A stretch of 64,000 nt of DNA from an uncultured Dehalococcoidia bacterium (GCA_913048295.1 CAJWWK010000006.1:1-64000), one strand, 5' to 3'; shown: positions 9,528-18,803, counted from the first letter of the stretch. Translations and numbers: made by a program. The notes: a model not told the origin generated them from the letters alone.

Positions 9528-10433
9528 ATGAATGGCTCAGTAAAAGATTCGAATCCTCTTTTTATTGTGGCACTCGACCACCGGGTCGACTTCTGCGCGG
9601 AGTTGCTCAATACATCGGGTGACCCGTCTGCGGCGGAGCGCGAACAGGCAGCCGATCTGAAGCGCGTCGTTTTCGAAGGAATTACCACTGCTGTTGAAAA
9701 CGGACTTGCAAAGTCGAATGTGGGAGTGTGGGCCGACGGCGACCTCGGTGAATCTGTGCTTCTGCGGGCGAGGTCGATGTCGATGACTACGGTCGCATCG
9801 CCCGGAAGCGGTGCACACACACTCGGCAAGCTGAATATCGATTACACGGGTGTGCAGTTGACATTCAACCCGGACAGCCCAAAAGAGACGCGTAACGAGC
9901 TACTTGGTCGGCTGAAAATCGTTTCGGACAGGGCACGTGACGAATCGATGCCGCTGCTGGTTGAGCTGGGCGCCATTCCGACTCCGACACAGATCGAAAT
10001 GTATGGGAGTGTCAGCGAGGCGCGCTCGATGTCGCTGCTTACCGCGGTCCAGCAACTCCAGGACTCGGGAGTTGAGCCGGCAGCCTGGGTTTTCGAGCCA
10101 GTCTTCGATGAAACCTACACGGCGGCGATCGCAGCACAGGTGCACCTCGATGATCGGTACAGCACAAGGATGATGCTGGTCGTTTCAGGCAATCTGGCGC
10201 CCGGACACGTCGGACCGGGTCTTTCTGCTGACGAGCAGCAGGTAGTGAAGCTGGCAGCGCGGACTCATGGAGTGGACGGCCTGTTGATCGGTCCCGGTGC
10301 GTACTACCGGCACCTGGTACGACTCAACGAAGGGTTGATAGAGCGCACTGAGGCCATCGGTGCGATCGCATCGCATCTGAACGAATCAAACGAGTTGTTT
10401 GAGCAGTCGCACGCCGCCTCAAAAGCCCTTTAG
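9528..10433 (+). CDS. DUF2090 aldolase-like protein (IolC C-domain type)
   Basis: 301 residues. The opening LFIVALDHRVDF matches the start of the DUF2090 TIM-barrel domain found at the C-terminus of IolC proteins and assigned to 2-deoxy-5-keto-gluconate 6-phosphate aldolase-type chemistry. Supporting features are DLKRVVFEG, a DxGDLG segment near 75 at the position of the family's acidic loop, VQLTFNPDSP, and LLVELGAIP. The kinase domain of full IolC is absent. It stands between pgi and a broken HAD gene in the sugar-phosphate operon, which supports cleavage of a phosphorylated sugar (inference). A class I fructose-bisphosphate aldolase-like role is an alternative. Confidence 0.6.
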   Translation: MNGSVKDSNPLFIVALDHRVDFCAELLNTSGDPSAAEREQAADLKRVVFEGITTAVENGLAKSNVGVWADGDLGESVLLRARSMSMTTVASPGSGAHTLGKLNIDYTGVQLTFNPDSPKETRNELLGRLKIVSDRARDESMPLLVELGAIPTPTQIEMYGSVSEARSMSLLTAVQQLQDSGVEPAAWVFEPVFDETYTAAIAAQVHLDDRYSTRMMLVVSGNLAPGHVGPGLSADEQQVVKLAARTHGVDGLLIGPGAYYRHLVRLNEGLIERTEAIGAIASHLNESNELFEQSHAASKAL

Positions 10434-10486
10434 CAACTGTACGAGCCGCTCCGCTTACGTCTGCTTATTCCACTTCAAAAGGACGC

Positions 10487-11141
10487 GTGAGCGCGTTTAT
10501 TTTTTATCTTGACGGCACTCTTGTTGAAACGGAACGGCTCAAAGCCCTTCCTTATACCGAGGTGTTGGGCCGACTCACCGGGCCGAATACCCCCGACGGC
10601 CGCGCAGCTGAACTGTACGAGAGGATTGTCGGGTCGACCGTTGAGATTATGTGTCGACAGATGATTGACGAGTTCAACCTCGCGAGCGCGCTCGGGTCTT
10701 CTGATTTGGCGGATGGGGCGGATAGCGAGCACTGGAAAGAGTTGCACCGGTTACGGATGGATGAGTACCGCGAGAACCACGGTGCGCTCGGCCGCCTTCA
10801 GGCCAACGCGTACCAACACAATGTTGACCTGCTTGTGCCATCAGAAATCGATCGGGAGGGCCGTTTCCGTGGCTACATCATCGTTTACCGACGAGGCCCG
10901 TCGTGTGCTCGATGTGTTCGGTCTGCGCGTACTGTTGGACGATGTCGTGATTATCGAAGATTCGCCAATCGGCACACGGGCTGCCATGGCGTCGGGTGCC
11001 GCGTGGATATGCGTGAGTACCGCATTTTCCCGTCCGGCAATTGAGGCGGCCCCGTGGATCGATCAGCGGTGGACCGTGCACGATCCGGCTAAACTCGGCG
11101 AAACTGTTGCTTGTCGGATCGAACTAATAGAACAGGGCTGA
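10487..11141 (+). pseudogene. HAD-family sugar phosphatase, inactivated
   Basis: A GTG with an AAAAGGA site starts a HAD subfamily IA protein, but three lesions are visible. The nucleophile motif reads FYLDGTLVETE instead of FDxDGT, so the catalytic Asp is Tyr (one base change in the codon). Around 10850-10890 the frame shifts: the N-terminal half (to about GRFRGYIIVY) is in frame 2 and the C-terminal half (SSFTDEARRVLDVFG, then VVIIEDSPIGTRAAMASGA) is in frame 3. The segment normally between them, carrying the motif II Ser/Thr and the motif III Lys-Pro, appears to be missing. The family includes beta-phosphoglucomutase and 2-deoxyglucose-6-phosphate phosphatase. Placed between the DUF2090 gene and gnd, it was probably part of the sugar-phosphate operon. 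Confidence 0.75.
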
Positions 11142-11182
11142 ATGGCGTTGCCACGCTACTCACCGTGTTGCGGAGTAGAAAT

Positions 11183-12094
11183 ATGAAACTCGGGATGGTT
11201 GGCCTCGGCCGCATGGGCGGCAATATGACTGAACGACTGTTGGACGATGGGCACGAGCTTGTTGTTTTCGACCCCGATTCTGCGGCAGTTGGCCTGCTCG
11301 CCGAAAAAGGCGCTTCACCGGCAGGTTCGCTGGCTGAACTTGTTGAACAGTTGGAGTCGCCGAGGACCATCTGGGTGATGGTCCCGTCGGGCGACATCAC
11401 GGAGACGACGGTGAACGAACTCGTGGAGTTACTCGACGCAGGCGACACGCTTATCGACGGCGGAAACTCGAACTACAAAGAATCGCAACGACGTGCCGGG
11501 CACGCGGGCGAAAGCGGTATCGACTTCCTCGATTCTGGCACGAGTGGCGGCGTGTGGGGGTTGGCGAACGGATACTGCCTGACGGTTGGTGGGAACCGGG
11601 GGGCGTATGACCGGAACCGACCGATTTTTAAATCGCTCGCACCGGCCGAATCCGATGGCAATCTGTATGTTGGGCCCAGCGGTTCGGGTCACTATACGAA
11701 GATGATCCACAACGGTGTGGAGTACGGCATGATGCAGGCATTTGCCGAGGGTTTCGAGCTGCTTGCTGCCAAGACGGATTTCGATCTCGACCTCGGCGCA
11801 ATAGCCGAGAACTGGAGGCGGGGCAGCGTAATTCGGTCCTGGCTGCTCGATCTGATCGCGGACGAGTTGGAACGCGAGCCAACGCTGGATTCTCTCAGCT
11901 CATATGTCGACGACTCCGGTGAAGGCAGATGGACGGTCGATGCCTCGATCGAGCTTGCGGTCCCGGCGCCCGTGATCACTGCCGCATTGCAGATGCGGTT
12001 CAGGTCGCGACAGGATGACCCGCTGGGCGGAAAGATGCTGGCCGCGATGCGCAGGGGATTTGGTGGGCACGCCGTAAAAAAGTCGGGCGACTAG
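11183..12094 (+). CDS. gnd: 6-phosphogluconate dehydrogenase, decarboxylating (short form)
   Basis: 303 residues from the ATG at 11183, which has a GGAG site 8 bp upstream; a longer reading from 11111 overlaps the HAD remnant and lacks homology. It oxidatively decarboxylates 6-phosphogluconate to ribulose 5-phosphate. Motifs: LGMVGLGRMGGNM (dinucleotide loop), DGGNSNYKES near 92-101, DSGTSGGVWGL near 117-127 and SGHYTKMIHNGVEY with catalytic Lys173. The length matches the approximately 300-residue GndA-like class rather than the approximately 470-residue E. coli type. No glucose-6-phosphate dehydrogenase is in the window, so 6-phosphogluconate may come from the FGGY kinase acting on gluconate. 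Confidence 0.93.
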   Translation: MKLGMVGLGRMGGNMTERLLDDGHELVVFDPDSAAVGLLAEKGASPAGSLAELVEQLESPRTIWVMVPSGDITETTVNELVELLDAGDTLIDGGNSNYKESQRRAGHAGESGIDFLDSGTSGGVWGLANGYCLTVGGNRGAYDRNRPIFKSLAPAESDGNLYVGPSGSGHYTKMIHNGVEYGMMQAFAEGFELLAAKTDFDLDLGAIAENWRRGSVIRSWLLDLIADELEREPTLDSLSSYVDDSGEGRWTVDASIELAVPAPVITAALQMRFRSRQDDPLGGKMLAAMRRGFGGHAVKKSGD

Positions 12095-12152
12095 GGTCGG
12101 ACCAACAGGTTGCTGATAACCTTCGAGAGACAGCGACTTTGAGGGGTCTGCA

Positions 12153-12395
12153 ATGACGAACCAGCCATTTCCACCACCGCCCGATTTCGGTGAAATCGAC
12201 ACCCGGATGATGACGGCGCGGGAACTCCGAGAGTTTCTCAACGAAATCTGGGCGTGGGTTCACCAGGCCGAGATGGCGCATGAAGCTGACGCGCCGTCGG
12301 AACATTTGATTCAGGAATTACGGCAGCTAATGGCAACAATTATCGCCGAGCGGGTGGAGCGGCACTCAGACGAGTCGGGACGGTCGGCAGAGTAG
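12153..12395 (+). CDS. Small hypothetical protein
   Basis: 80 residues, not recognised. A GAGGGG ribosome-binding site lies about 8 bp before the ATG. The product starts with a short proline-rich segment (QPFPPPPDFGEID) and is otherwise predicted helical and charged, with no signal peptide, membrane segment or cysteine. It follows gnd at about 60 bp on the same strand. Its last 30 bases overlap the 3' end of a decayed gene on the other strand. Confidence 0.6.
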   Translation: MTNQPFPPPPDFGEIDTRMMTARELREFLNEIWAWVHQAEMAHEADAPSEHLIQELRQLMATIIAERVERHSDESGRSAE

Positions 12396-14173
12396 CGGGT
12401 CACTCGGCGACAAATGCCAGGGTGGCATAAAGGTTTTCAACGTCAACCCGGATCGCTCAGAGATTTCTCTTTCTTCTAAAGACTGGGCGTCAGCGGGCCT
12501 GTTGTTGTTGAATTCGCGCGCTCGTTTTTTCCTGTAGTAGGAAATCTTCAAATTCCAGACAATCTTGCGCATCACGAGATACCAGATACCCCACAGCAGA
12601 GCAAAAACACCAAATCCTGTCATTACGGAATAGGCAATTTGCCGCCACCAGCTCATGCCGTTTGGCTGTTTGGCCGCGGTTGTGAACCAGTCGAAACTGA
12701 AGAATGCGGTGATGTGATCTAGCTGGGTTGTTTTCGCAATAGTGCGCGCAATATCGTGATCCAGCGACGCCGCAATCAGGGCGATCGACAACGATATCCA
12801 GACGAGTCCGTTCAATAGCATTGAGTACTGCGATACTCCCCCGCGGGTCCTCAGGTCTTTAATCTCGTATTCAGATCGTCTCTTGTAGCGCTTGTAAGCG
12901 GGCTTCTTGGGGTTCCAGCGTCAGAAATCGTTGCTTTTTTCGCGTCCACCCAGCTCTTCGAGCAAGAGCAAGTAGACCTCTTCGATATTGTCCCAGTATC
13001 CAGTGTGATCCAGCGCGAGGCTGCCGAAATTATTGACTCGAAGATTCATCGGCTGCGGTATGGGCGGATCGGAATCGGGTGCCACAAGTTTCGCGCCAGT
13101 CGCGATATCGAAGGTGGTCCAGAGATTCAGCCACTTGATCTCTTCGGATTTTGGAATTGGGTCCAGGTACTTTCGGTTCGACGTCTCTACAACCCTCGTG
13201 CTCCATGCCAGGGTCATAATCGAGCCGATGCTGACCCAGGTCTTGATAGTCTCTATCGTCTGTTTTTCTAGTTCGAGCTGTTCACCAATCTCTCCGGCTT
13301 TGCTGTCCAGGTCATCCCTGTCCCCTTCGGTCGAAAACGACTCGACACTGGCCGCTTCCAGGACTGCGGCATCTGCTTTATGTTTTTGACGCTCAAGATC
13401 CTCGGAATTTTTTCTCAGTTCTGCAAGAGCTTCATAGACGATCAGATTCCCGGTCGAATGAGCAAGAATGACAAGTCGGGCATCGGGGTCGTCCTTCGCG
13501 ATTTTTCTCAGTTCCCTGAGCAACCCATCTCGCAATCCAGACGACTGTGCTTCGTCCGTAATCACAATGAATATGTCGCCAAGCGATCCGACCACGAATT
13601 CTTGCAGTCCGTTTTTCGGGGAACCAATAACCGCGGGTATTACGGGGATGAACGAAATTAGCTCCAGGACTTTCATAACAAATGGCACTGCCACAGTGAT
13701 GGGAACCACGAACAAAACCAGTGCAATACCCTGAGCAACAGCTGCCAGAAATTCAAAAACGGAAAACCTGGAGCTGTCGTAGTTGAGTTTGTCCAGTCGA
13801 TCCTTGTCTTCGAGGGTTGATTGTTTTTTTCGCCGAATAGCAGCTTAATTAGACGGGGTGGCCGACGCACGGCAAAATTCCATACATGCTTGCGGGCACG
13901 TGTGGCAACCCATTTGCCTACTTCCCACGAACCTGCCGGAACGAACGAGTCGGTCCACCAGTACTCCTGGATTCTTATAGAGGCCGATTTTTAACTAATA
14001 TCCGTGTATCGGTGCTCGGTACCAATGTAACTGCCTTCGACGCGCACATCTTCAAGAGTGCGCTTGCGCAGCTTCATCGCTTTGAGCAGCATCCCAACGT
14101 TGGCTTGCGCGGTGGGGCCCTGCTCTGCGTCGCCCATTCCGTGAACGACCAGTAATACCGATTTGCCTTTCAT
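12366..14173 (-). pseudogene. Broken alpha/beta-hydrolase-like membrane protein
   Basis: One continuous homologous-looking protein is split by three lesions. It starts at the ATG at 14173 with KSVLLVVHGMGDAEQG, a typical N-terminal strand and oxyanion turn of alpha/beta hydrolases. A TAA at 13991-13993 interrupts the frame, which then continues with IQEYWWTDSFVPAGSWEVG. At a run of seven T (plus strand 13824-13830) the frame must change, after which the reading LEDKDRLDKLNYDSS leads into a membrane segment (ALVLFVVPITVAVPFV) and VILAHSTGNLIVYEAL, the nucleophile elbow. A TGA at 12921-12923 interrupts again, and in the same frame the protein resumes with WNPKKPAYKRYKRR and two more membrane segments. 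Roughly 600 residues in total. The family resembles uncharacterised membrane-anchored lipase-like proteins; the substrate is unknown. The homopolymer lesion could be a sequencing error, but the two nonsense codons are harder to dismiss. Confidence 0.75.
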
Positions 14174-14287
14174 GGCGCACCACCCTGTCTAGATCTTCGA
14201 CCGTGCATAAATATGCACCAAGCGCATATTTTCGCGTACTATAGCCCATCGCATCAGAATCATCTCCCGGGTGCGATATCTGTTGAT

Positions 14288-14305
14288 ATCACAAGATTTT
14301 GTGAT
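14288..14305. promoter_or_regulatory. Candidate operator palindrome
   Basis: A perfect inverted repeat with 7-bp arms, ATCACAA and TTGTGAT, separated by 4 bp. Directly upstream (14275-14290) GATATC occurs twice, 4 bp apart. The pair lies in the 184-bp gap between the 3' end of the FGGY kinase gene and the start of the broken hydrolase gene, so it would control the latter on the minus strand. The dyad is of the size bound by GntR- or LacI-type regulators, but no regulator gene is in the window. Confidence 0.35.
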
Positions 14306-14357
14306 CAAAAAACGACAGAATTCGAAAAAGATTTAAGCGACCGTGGCTCGGGCGAAG

Positions 14358-15854
14358 TTACCCGAGTAGACGCGAGTAGAGCTCTGCCTGGTGACCGCGG
14401 GCCTCGGCGTAGACATCGGAATTCGCGGGATCGGGATCGTAGGTTTCGGCGATTTGGGCCGGATGGGTGTCGAGATCGTCCCATACGCCAAGCGCGTTCA
14501 GTGCAAGGATTGCCGTTCCGCGACTGGTGTCCTGCTCTTCGGCCGAAACTACCACCGGAACACCGAGCACATCGGTCATCGTCTGGAGCCACCACGGCGA
14601 GTTCTGGATGGCCCCGCCACTGGCGATCATTTGATAGCCGGACTTGACGCCGGGCAGGAGGAGGTCGGCAACCAGGGCGAACCGATATGCAACCGACTCG
14701 AGCATGGCCTGCAGAATTTCGATGGGCCTGCTCGATACCCTGACGCCTTCCAGCACACCGGTGGCCGAGGTCGACCAGCCGGTGGCACGTTCGCCGGCTA
14801 TAAAGGGCAGGACGCTTATCCCGTGCGCCGCTGGCTCAAGTTTCGATAGTTCCGCATTGAGGTGTTCGACTGATGGCAGACGAAGGTTGTCGAGTGCCCA
14901 CTGCACGACGTTCCCGCCTTCCGAGAACGAGCCGCCCAGAAGTGTGCGGTCGATCCCCAGCCGGTAAGCCCACAACCCCGTTGGAACCTCGGGTGCCGGT
15001 CCTCTGCTCAATACTCGCATTGCTCCGGTCGTCCCGATTGTGAGTGCCACGCTGGTTTCGTCGACACAGCCGGTGCCGACGTTCACCGCCGCGCCATCGC
15101 CCACCGAAAGGAAAAACGGCAGGTCGGCCAGGGCCGGCCATCGGTTGGCGTATTCGGGCGATAGATCCGTTTCGGGTTCGCTCCACGGTGCTAACTCAGG
15201 CAGGTTTTCGACCGTGATGCCGAGCCTGCCGAGAAGACCCGCGTCCCAGCACATGTCATGGCGGTTCAGCATTCCGCTCCACGATGACACACAGTAGCTG
15301 GCCTTCACGTCGGTCCTGCCAAACCATCTCGAAAACAGGTAGGTCGATACATCGACGTACTTCGCTATGCGGTCGGCCAGATCCGGGTGTGTACGCCGGA
15401 GCCACCTGATCCGCCCCGGCACGTACGACGTGTGCTGCATAACGCCTGTGCGGTCGTAGACGATCGGGACATTGAGCTCGGTTCGCAGGCGGTCGACGTC
15501 GGAAGCCGTCCGTGTGTCTGCATAGGTGTAGACGGGCGTAACAGGATCGCCTTCGCGATCGACTCCGAGGACCGTGCTCGCCATACAGTCGAAACCGACG
15601 CCGGCAATACCGGGAACCAGTTCACCCGCTTTTTCCAGAACGCTGTCGATAGCCGTTTCTACGGCATTTCTGATCTGGTCAGGGTCTTCTTCCGAGGTAC
15701 CGTCGGCAGCGACAGTCTGGTTGTGGGGAATCGTCTCTTCAATACCGGGCATACTGTGGGCAAGCGCATCGAACAGCCCCACCTTTATCGACGAGGTCCC
15801 GATGTCGACGGCAAGGACGAACGGGGCCTCGTATTTACTCAGATCATCGCCCAT
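14358..15854 (-). CDS. FGGY-family carbohydrate kinase, probably gluconate-type
   Basis: 498 residues, normal for FGGY kinases, which phosphorylate a sugar, polyol or aldonate with ATP in the cytosol. The N-terminal phosphate loop is VLAVDIGTSSIKVGLFD near 14-30; the second domain shows FFLSVGDGAAVNVG, the phosphate-2 motif VALTIGTTGAMRVL, and ASGGAIQNSPWWLQTMTDVLG near the C-terminus (FGGY signature 2 region with the adenosine site). The IGTTGA motif and the context (gluconolactonases and gnd nearby) favour gluconokinase over xylulokinase, but this is inference. The downstream end is 10 bp from the enolase-superfamily gene's stop on the same strand, so the pair is probably one operon with that gene first. 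Confidence 0.8.
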   Translation of the reverse strand: MGDDLSKYEAPFVLAVDIGTSSIKVGLFDALAHSMPGIEETIPHNQTVAADGTSEEDPDQIRNAVETAIDSVLEKAGELVPGIAGVGFDCMASTVLGVDREGDPVTPVYTYADTRTASDVDRLRTELNVPIVYDRTGVMQHTSYVPGRIRWLRRTHPDLADRIAKYVDVSTYLFSRWFGRTDVKASYCVSSWSGMLNRHDMCWDAGLLGRLGITVENLPELAPWSEPETDLSPEYANRWPALADLPFFLSVGDGAAVNVGTGCVDETSVALTIGTTGAMRVLSRGPAPEVPTGLWAYRLGIDRTLLGGSFSEGGNVVQWALDNLRLPSVEHLNAELSKLEPAAHGISVLPFIAGERATGWSTSATGVLEGVRVSSRPIEILQAMLESVAYRFALVADLLLPGVKSGYQMIASGGAIQNSPWWLQTMTDVLGVPVVVSAEEQDTSRGTAILALNALGVWDDLDTHPAQIAETYDPDPANSDVYAEARGHQAELYSRLLG

Positions 15855-15863
15855 ATGTCTCCA

Positions 15864-17024
15864 TCAGGAAACCAGGTATTTTTCGACCAGCGACTGATCG
15901 ATCTCGATTCCGAGACCCGGCCTGTCGGACACCTCGAAAAAACCATTTACAGGATCGTAATTCTCGGCAGTGATGGCGTTCTTAAAGGCATTTGCGTGAT
16001 GGCTGTGTTCCATGATCATGAAGTTGGAACAGGAAGCTGAGTATTCGACGGTTGCCGCCACCGATAGAATGCCCCCACCGCCGACATGGGGTGCAACCGG
16101 AATGTTGTAGGTATCGGCGATGGTCCCGATGCGGTGGCCTTCAGTGATGCCCGTCCGGCCGATATCGTGCATCACGATGTCGTAGGCACGGCGTTCAAAC
16201 GCCTCGCGCATTTCGTAGCGTGTCCGGCTCCACTCACCGATGGCAACCGCCATATCGAGTGCGTTTGCAAGCACGACGGCACCTGGAATATCGTCGGGTA
16301 CAAGCGGCGATTCAAGCCATGTGAAATCGAGTTTTTCGAGATCCCGCCCCAGCTTGATGGCGCTGGCGACAGACTGCCTCATGTGGACATCGCACATAAG
16401 CATGATTCCTGGCCCTACGCGTTTGCGCACTGCCCGGGCAATTTCCGCAACACCGTCGGCGTCCAGCAGCAGGTGAAGCTTCAAGGCCGTGTAGCCGTAG
16501 CCGACATGTTCTTCAGCCGTATCGGCGACTTTTTCGGGGTCGGTACCGCCCATCCCGACGTAGAGCTTTATACGATCGCGATATCGACCTCCGGCAAGTT
16601 TATGGACAGGTTTGCCGGTCGCCTTCCCGACGATATCCCAGAGGGCGGTATCGGTACCTCCGATGGCATCGACATAGAAACCTGTCGGGTGCCCGCGCTC
16701 TCGCATGGCACCGTAGTTGCGAGTCCAGATCGCCTCGATGTCGAACGGGTCACGTCCCAGTATCAATGGTCGCACCAGGTCTTCGACGATCGTCTGCGTC
16801 GTCCGGGGCGAAACGGGTGATTGCGCTTCACCCCACCCGACGATCCCGGTATCGGTCTCAATCTTGATAACAGTTGTTTCGTGGTGCTTCGAGTAGATCG
16901 AAGTGAAGACTTCCGCATCGACAAAGTAGTCGCCGTAGTCGATTACAGATGGACGATCTTTGCCTTCGTCACTCTTTTCCCTGGGAATCCGGATTGGAAA
17001 CGCAGTAATTTCTTTTATTTTCAA
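15864..17024 (-). CDS. Enolase-superfamily dehydratase, galactonate dehydratase-like
   Basis: 386 residues, mandelate racemase/muconate lactonising enzyme family; dehydrates a sugar acid using Mg2+. The capping domain is followed by a barrel with metal ligands Asp212, Glu238 (WLESPL) and Glu264 (IGEWS). Asp212 is followed by His214 (CDVHMR), the D-x-H arrangement of galactonate/gluconate-type dehydratases, and His313 (APHVGGGG) is the second acid/base candidate. The KxK catalytic lysine pair of mandelate racemase is not present (LKLHL around 181-185). Upstream of the FGGY kinase in the same direction: a dehydratase plus kinase set would handle sugar acids and their 2-keto-3-deoxy products, although an FGGY protein is not a typical KDG kinase. 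Confidence 0.85.
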   Translation of the reverse strand: MKIKEITAFPIRIPREKSDEGKDRPSVIDYGDYFVDAEVFTSIYSKHHETTVIKIETDTGIVGWGEAQSPVSPRTTQTIVEDLVRPLILGRDPFDIEAIWTRNYGAMRERGHPTGFYVDAIGGTDTALWDIVGKATGKPVHKLAGGRYRDRIKLYVGMGGTDPEKVADTAEEHVGYGYTALKLHLLLDADGVAEIARAVRKRVGPGIMLMCDVHMRQSVASAIKLGRDLEKLDFTWLESPLVPDDIPGAVVLANALDMAVAIGEWSRTRYEMREAFERRAYDIVMHDIGRTGITEGHRIGTIADTYNIPVAPHVGGGGILSVAATVEYSASCSNFMIMEHSHHANAFKNAITAENYDPVNGFFEVSDRPGLGIEIDQSLVEKYLVS

Positions 17025-17080
17025 TACGGGAAGACTTCTCTCCGGGCAGCTTTACTGGCGGGTTCAAATGCCGCGAAAGC

Positions 17081-17404
17081 TTACTCGTGCTGTTCCTTGG
17101 CGGGAATCATCAATTCAAAGAATTCGATGTGATTGCTGATCACGATATCCCTGAGCTTCGCCCCTGCTCCTGAAACATCGCCTGGCAGCATATTACCCTC
17201 CCGGTACGGTGAATCGATAACTTCGGCGGTCCTTTCTGAGTAGACGCGGTTGGTATCGCCGGGAAAGGTGCCGCCGTTGAAATAGACCTGGACCTCGGCC
17301 CGTTGACCGGCATCGGTGTACACGGCGGCCTGTTGTTGGATGAGCGTCGCCGCGCGTCGGGCCGTTCCGGGCTTCACTTCGAAAACACGTCTGATCGAGT
17401 ACAA
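17081..17404 (-). CDS. Small protein, possible dimeric alpha-beta barrel
   Basis: 107 residues, no firm family. It begins YSIRRVFEVKPGTARRAATLIQ and continues with a beta-rich region (AEVQVYFNGGTFPGD), the pattern of a ferredoxin-like dimeric alpha-beta barrel (NIPSNAP/ABM-like) that often binds or degrades small aromatic or sugar-derived molecules. No cysteine, signal peptide or membrane segment. It lies 56 bp upstream of the enolase-superfamily gene on the same strand and is probably the first gene of that operon. The 227-bp divergent region to pntAA carries a short palindrome, GGTAATTACC, at 17461-17470. Confidence 0.6.
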   Translation of the reverse strand: MYSIRRVFEVKPGTARRAATLIQQQAAVYTDAGQRAEVQVYFNGGTFPGDTNRVYSERTAEVIDSPYREGNMLPGDVSGAGAKLRDIVISNHIEFFELMIPAKEQHE

Positions 17405-17631
17405 GGATGGCTCCTCGAATTACTGGGATATTTCCACTATTCACATCGATTGATGAGGATGGTAATTACCGGTCGTGGATAAATTACAACTAGAAACCGC
17501 GTTCCCTAAATGGTTGCACACCAAAATCATCGTAATCTCACGCCACCGATGCGAAGCCCGGAGATATCATTGGAAGGTTGTTAGCGGATAAAGTTTGAGT
17601 GAAATTACCCTACGTTCGACTGGAGCATTGA

Positions 17632-18750
17632 ATGAAGATCGGCGCGCCCGGGGAGTCGGATCCCAATGAGCAGCGCGTGGCATTGGTGCCGGAGACGGTA
17701 GAACGTCTGGTAAAAGCGGGTCACGAAATATCTATCGGAGAGGGTGCGGGTACGACCGCCGGATTTCCTAACTCGGCGTATACCGGGGTAGGCGCAACAG
17801 TGGGAACAGCGGGCGATATAGCCGGTTCTGTCGACATTTTCGTTCATGTGCAGTCCCCGACACCCAGCGAACTGAGCGCCATGAAAAAAGGCACCATTGT
17901 CGTTGGCCTGTTGAACGCCCGGACCGATTCCGCTGGCGTTTCCGCGCTGGCGGCGGCCGGGGTTACCGCACTTTCCATGGAACTGGTTCCCCGAATCGCC
18001 CGTGCGCAGCGCATGGACGTCCTCTCGTCGCAGGCTTCCATCGCCGGTTACAAGGCGGCCCTGCTGGCAGCCAATTCGCTGGGCAAATATCTACCAATGA
18101 TGATGACGGCCGCGGGAACGATTCCGCCGGCCAGGGTTCTGGTTCTCGGGGCTGGAGTTGCCGGTCTGCAGGCGATCGCAACGGCGCGGCGTCTGGGGGC
18201 GGTAGTCGAAGCCTTCGATGTCCGTGCCGCGGCTGGCGAACAGGTTGAAAGCCTGGGCGCCAGGTTTATCCAACCCCCGGCCGCTGAGGATGCCGAGGCT
18301 GCGGGTGGTTACGCCCGCGAGCAGACCGACGATGAGCAGACAGCCCAGCGCGAGTTCCTTAAAGAACATATTGCAGAAGCCGACGCGGTGATAACGACCG
18401 CGGCCATCCCGGGCCGCCCTGCCCCGCTGCTGATGACCGCCGACATGGTGGCAGTCATGCGGCCCGGCAGCGTGGTGATCGACCTGGCAGCGGAATCGGG
18501 CGGGAATGTGGCGGGCACCGTTGCGGGTGAAGTCGTAAACGTCAACGGGGTTTCGATCAACGGGCCGATCAACGTCCCGAGCTCGATGCCGTTTGATGCC
18601 AGCCAACTCTATTCAAGAAACGTCATGGCGCTCTTCGACCTGATTATCGACAAAAAAGAGGGCACGTTGAATCTCGATTTTGAAGATGAAGTGATCGATG
18701 CGATCTGTGTAGCTCACGAAGGTGAAGCCCGACACGGACTTGGAGCCTAG
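17632..18750 (+). CDS. pntAA: NAD(P) transhydrogenase alpha subunit part 1
   Basis: 372 residues, domain I (NAD(H)-binding) of proton-translocating transhydrogenase. The start KIGAPGESDPNEQRVALVPE matches the alanine dehydrogenase/PNT N-terminal domain; the second Rossmann unit is VLVLGAGVAGLQAIATARRLGA near 165. The membrane domain is not attached, so this is the three-subunit form, cytosolic and complexed with PntAB/PntB. Alanine dehydrogenase is excluded by the downstream pntAB and pntB genes in order. The enzyme balances NADPH/NADH using the proton gradient. Confidence 0.94.
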   Translation: MKIGAPGESDPNEQRVALVPETVERLVKAGHEISIGEGAGTTAGFPNSAYTGVGATVGTAGDIAGSVDIFVHVQSPTPSELSAMKKGTIVVGLLNARTDSAGVSALAAAGVTALSMELVPRIARAQRMDVLSSQASIAGYKAALLAANSLGKYLPMMMTAAGTIPPARVLVLGAGVAGLQAIATARRLGAVVEAFDVRAAAGEQVESLGARFIQPPAAEDAEAAGGYAREQTDDEQTAQREFLKEHIAEADAVITTAAIPGRPAPLLMTADMVAVMRPGSVVIDLAAESGGNVAGTVAGEVVNVNGVSINGPINVPSSMPFDASQLYSRNVMALFDLIIDKKEGTLNLDFEDEVIDAICVAHEGEARHGLGA

Positions 18751-18803
18751 CGGTTTGGGAATAGTTGATTCGCAGTTAGGCCACGCAAGGGAGCTACTGG
18801 AAA

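Noticed and set aside
12921-12923. In-frame TGA as a selenocysteine codon
   Set aside because: The same gene also has a TAA and a frameshift, no stem-loop of SECIS type follows, and no Cys-bearing homologous motif is seen at that position.
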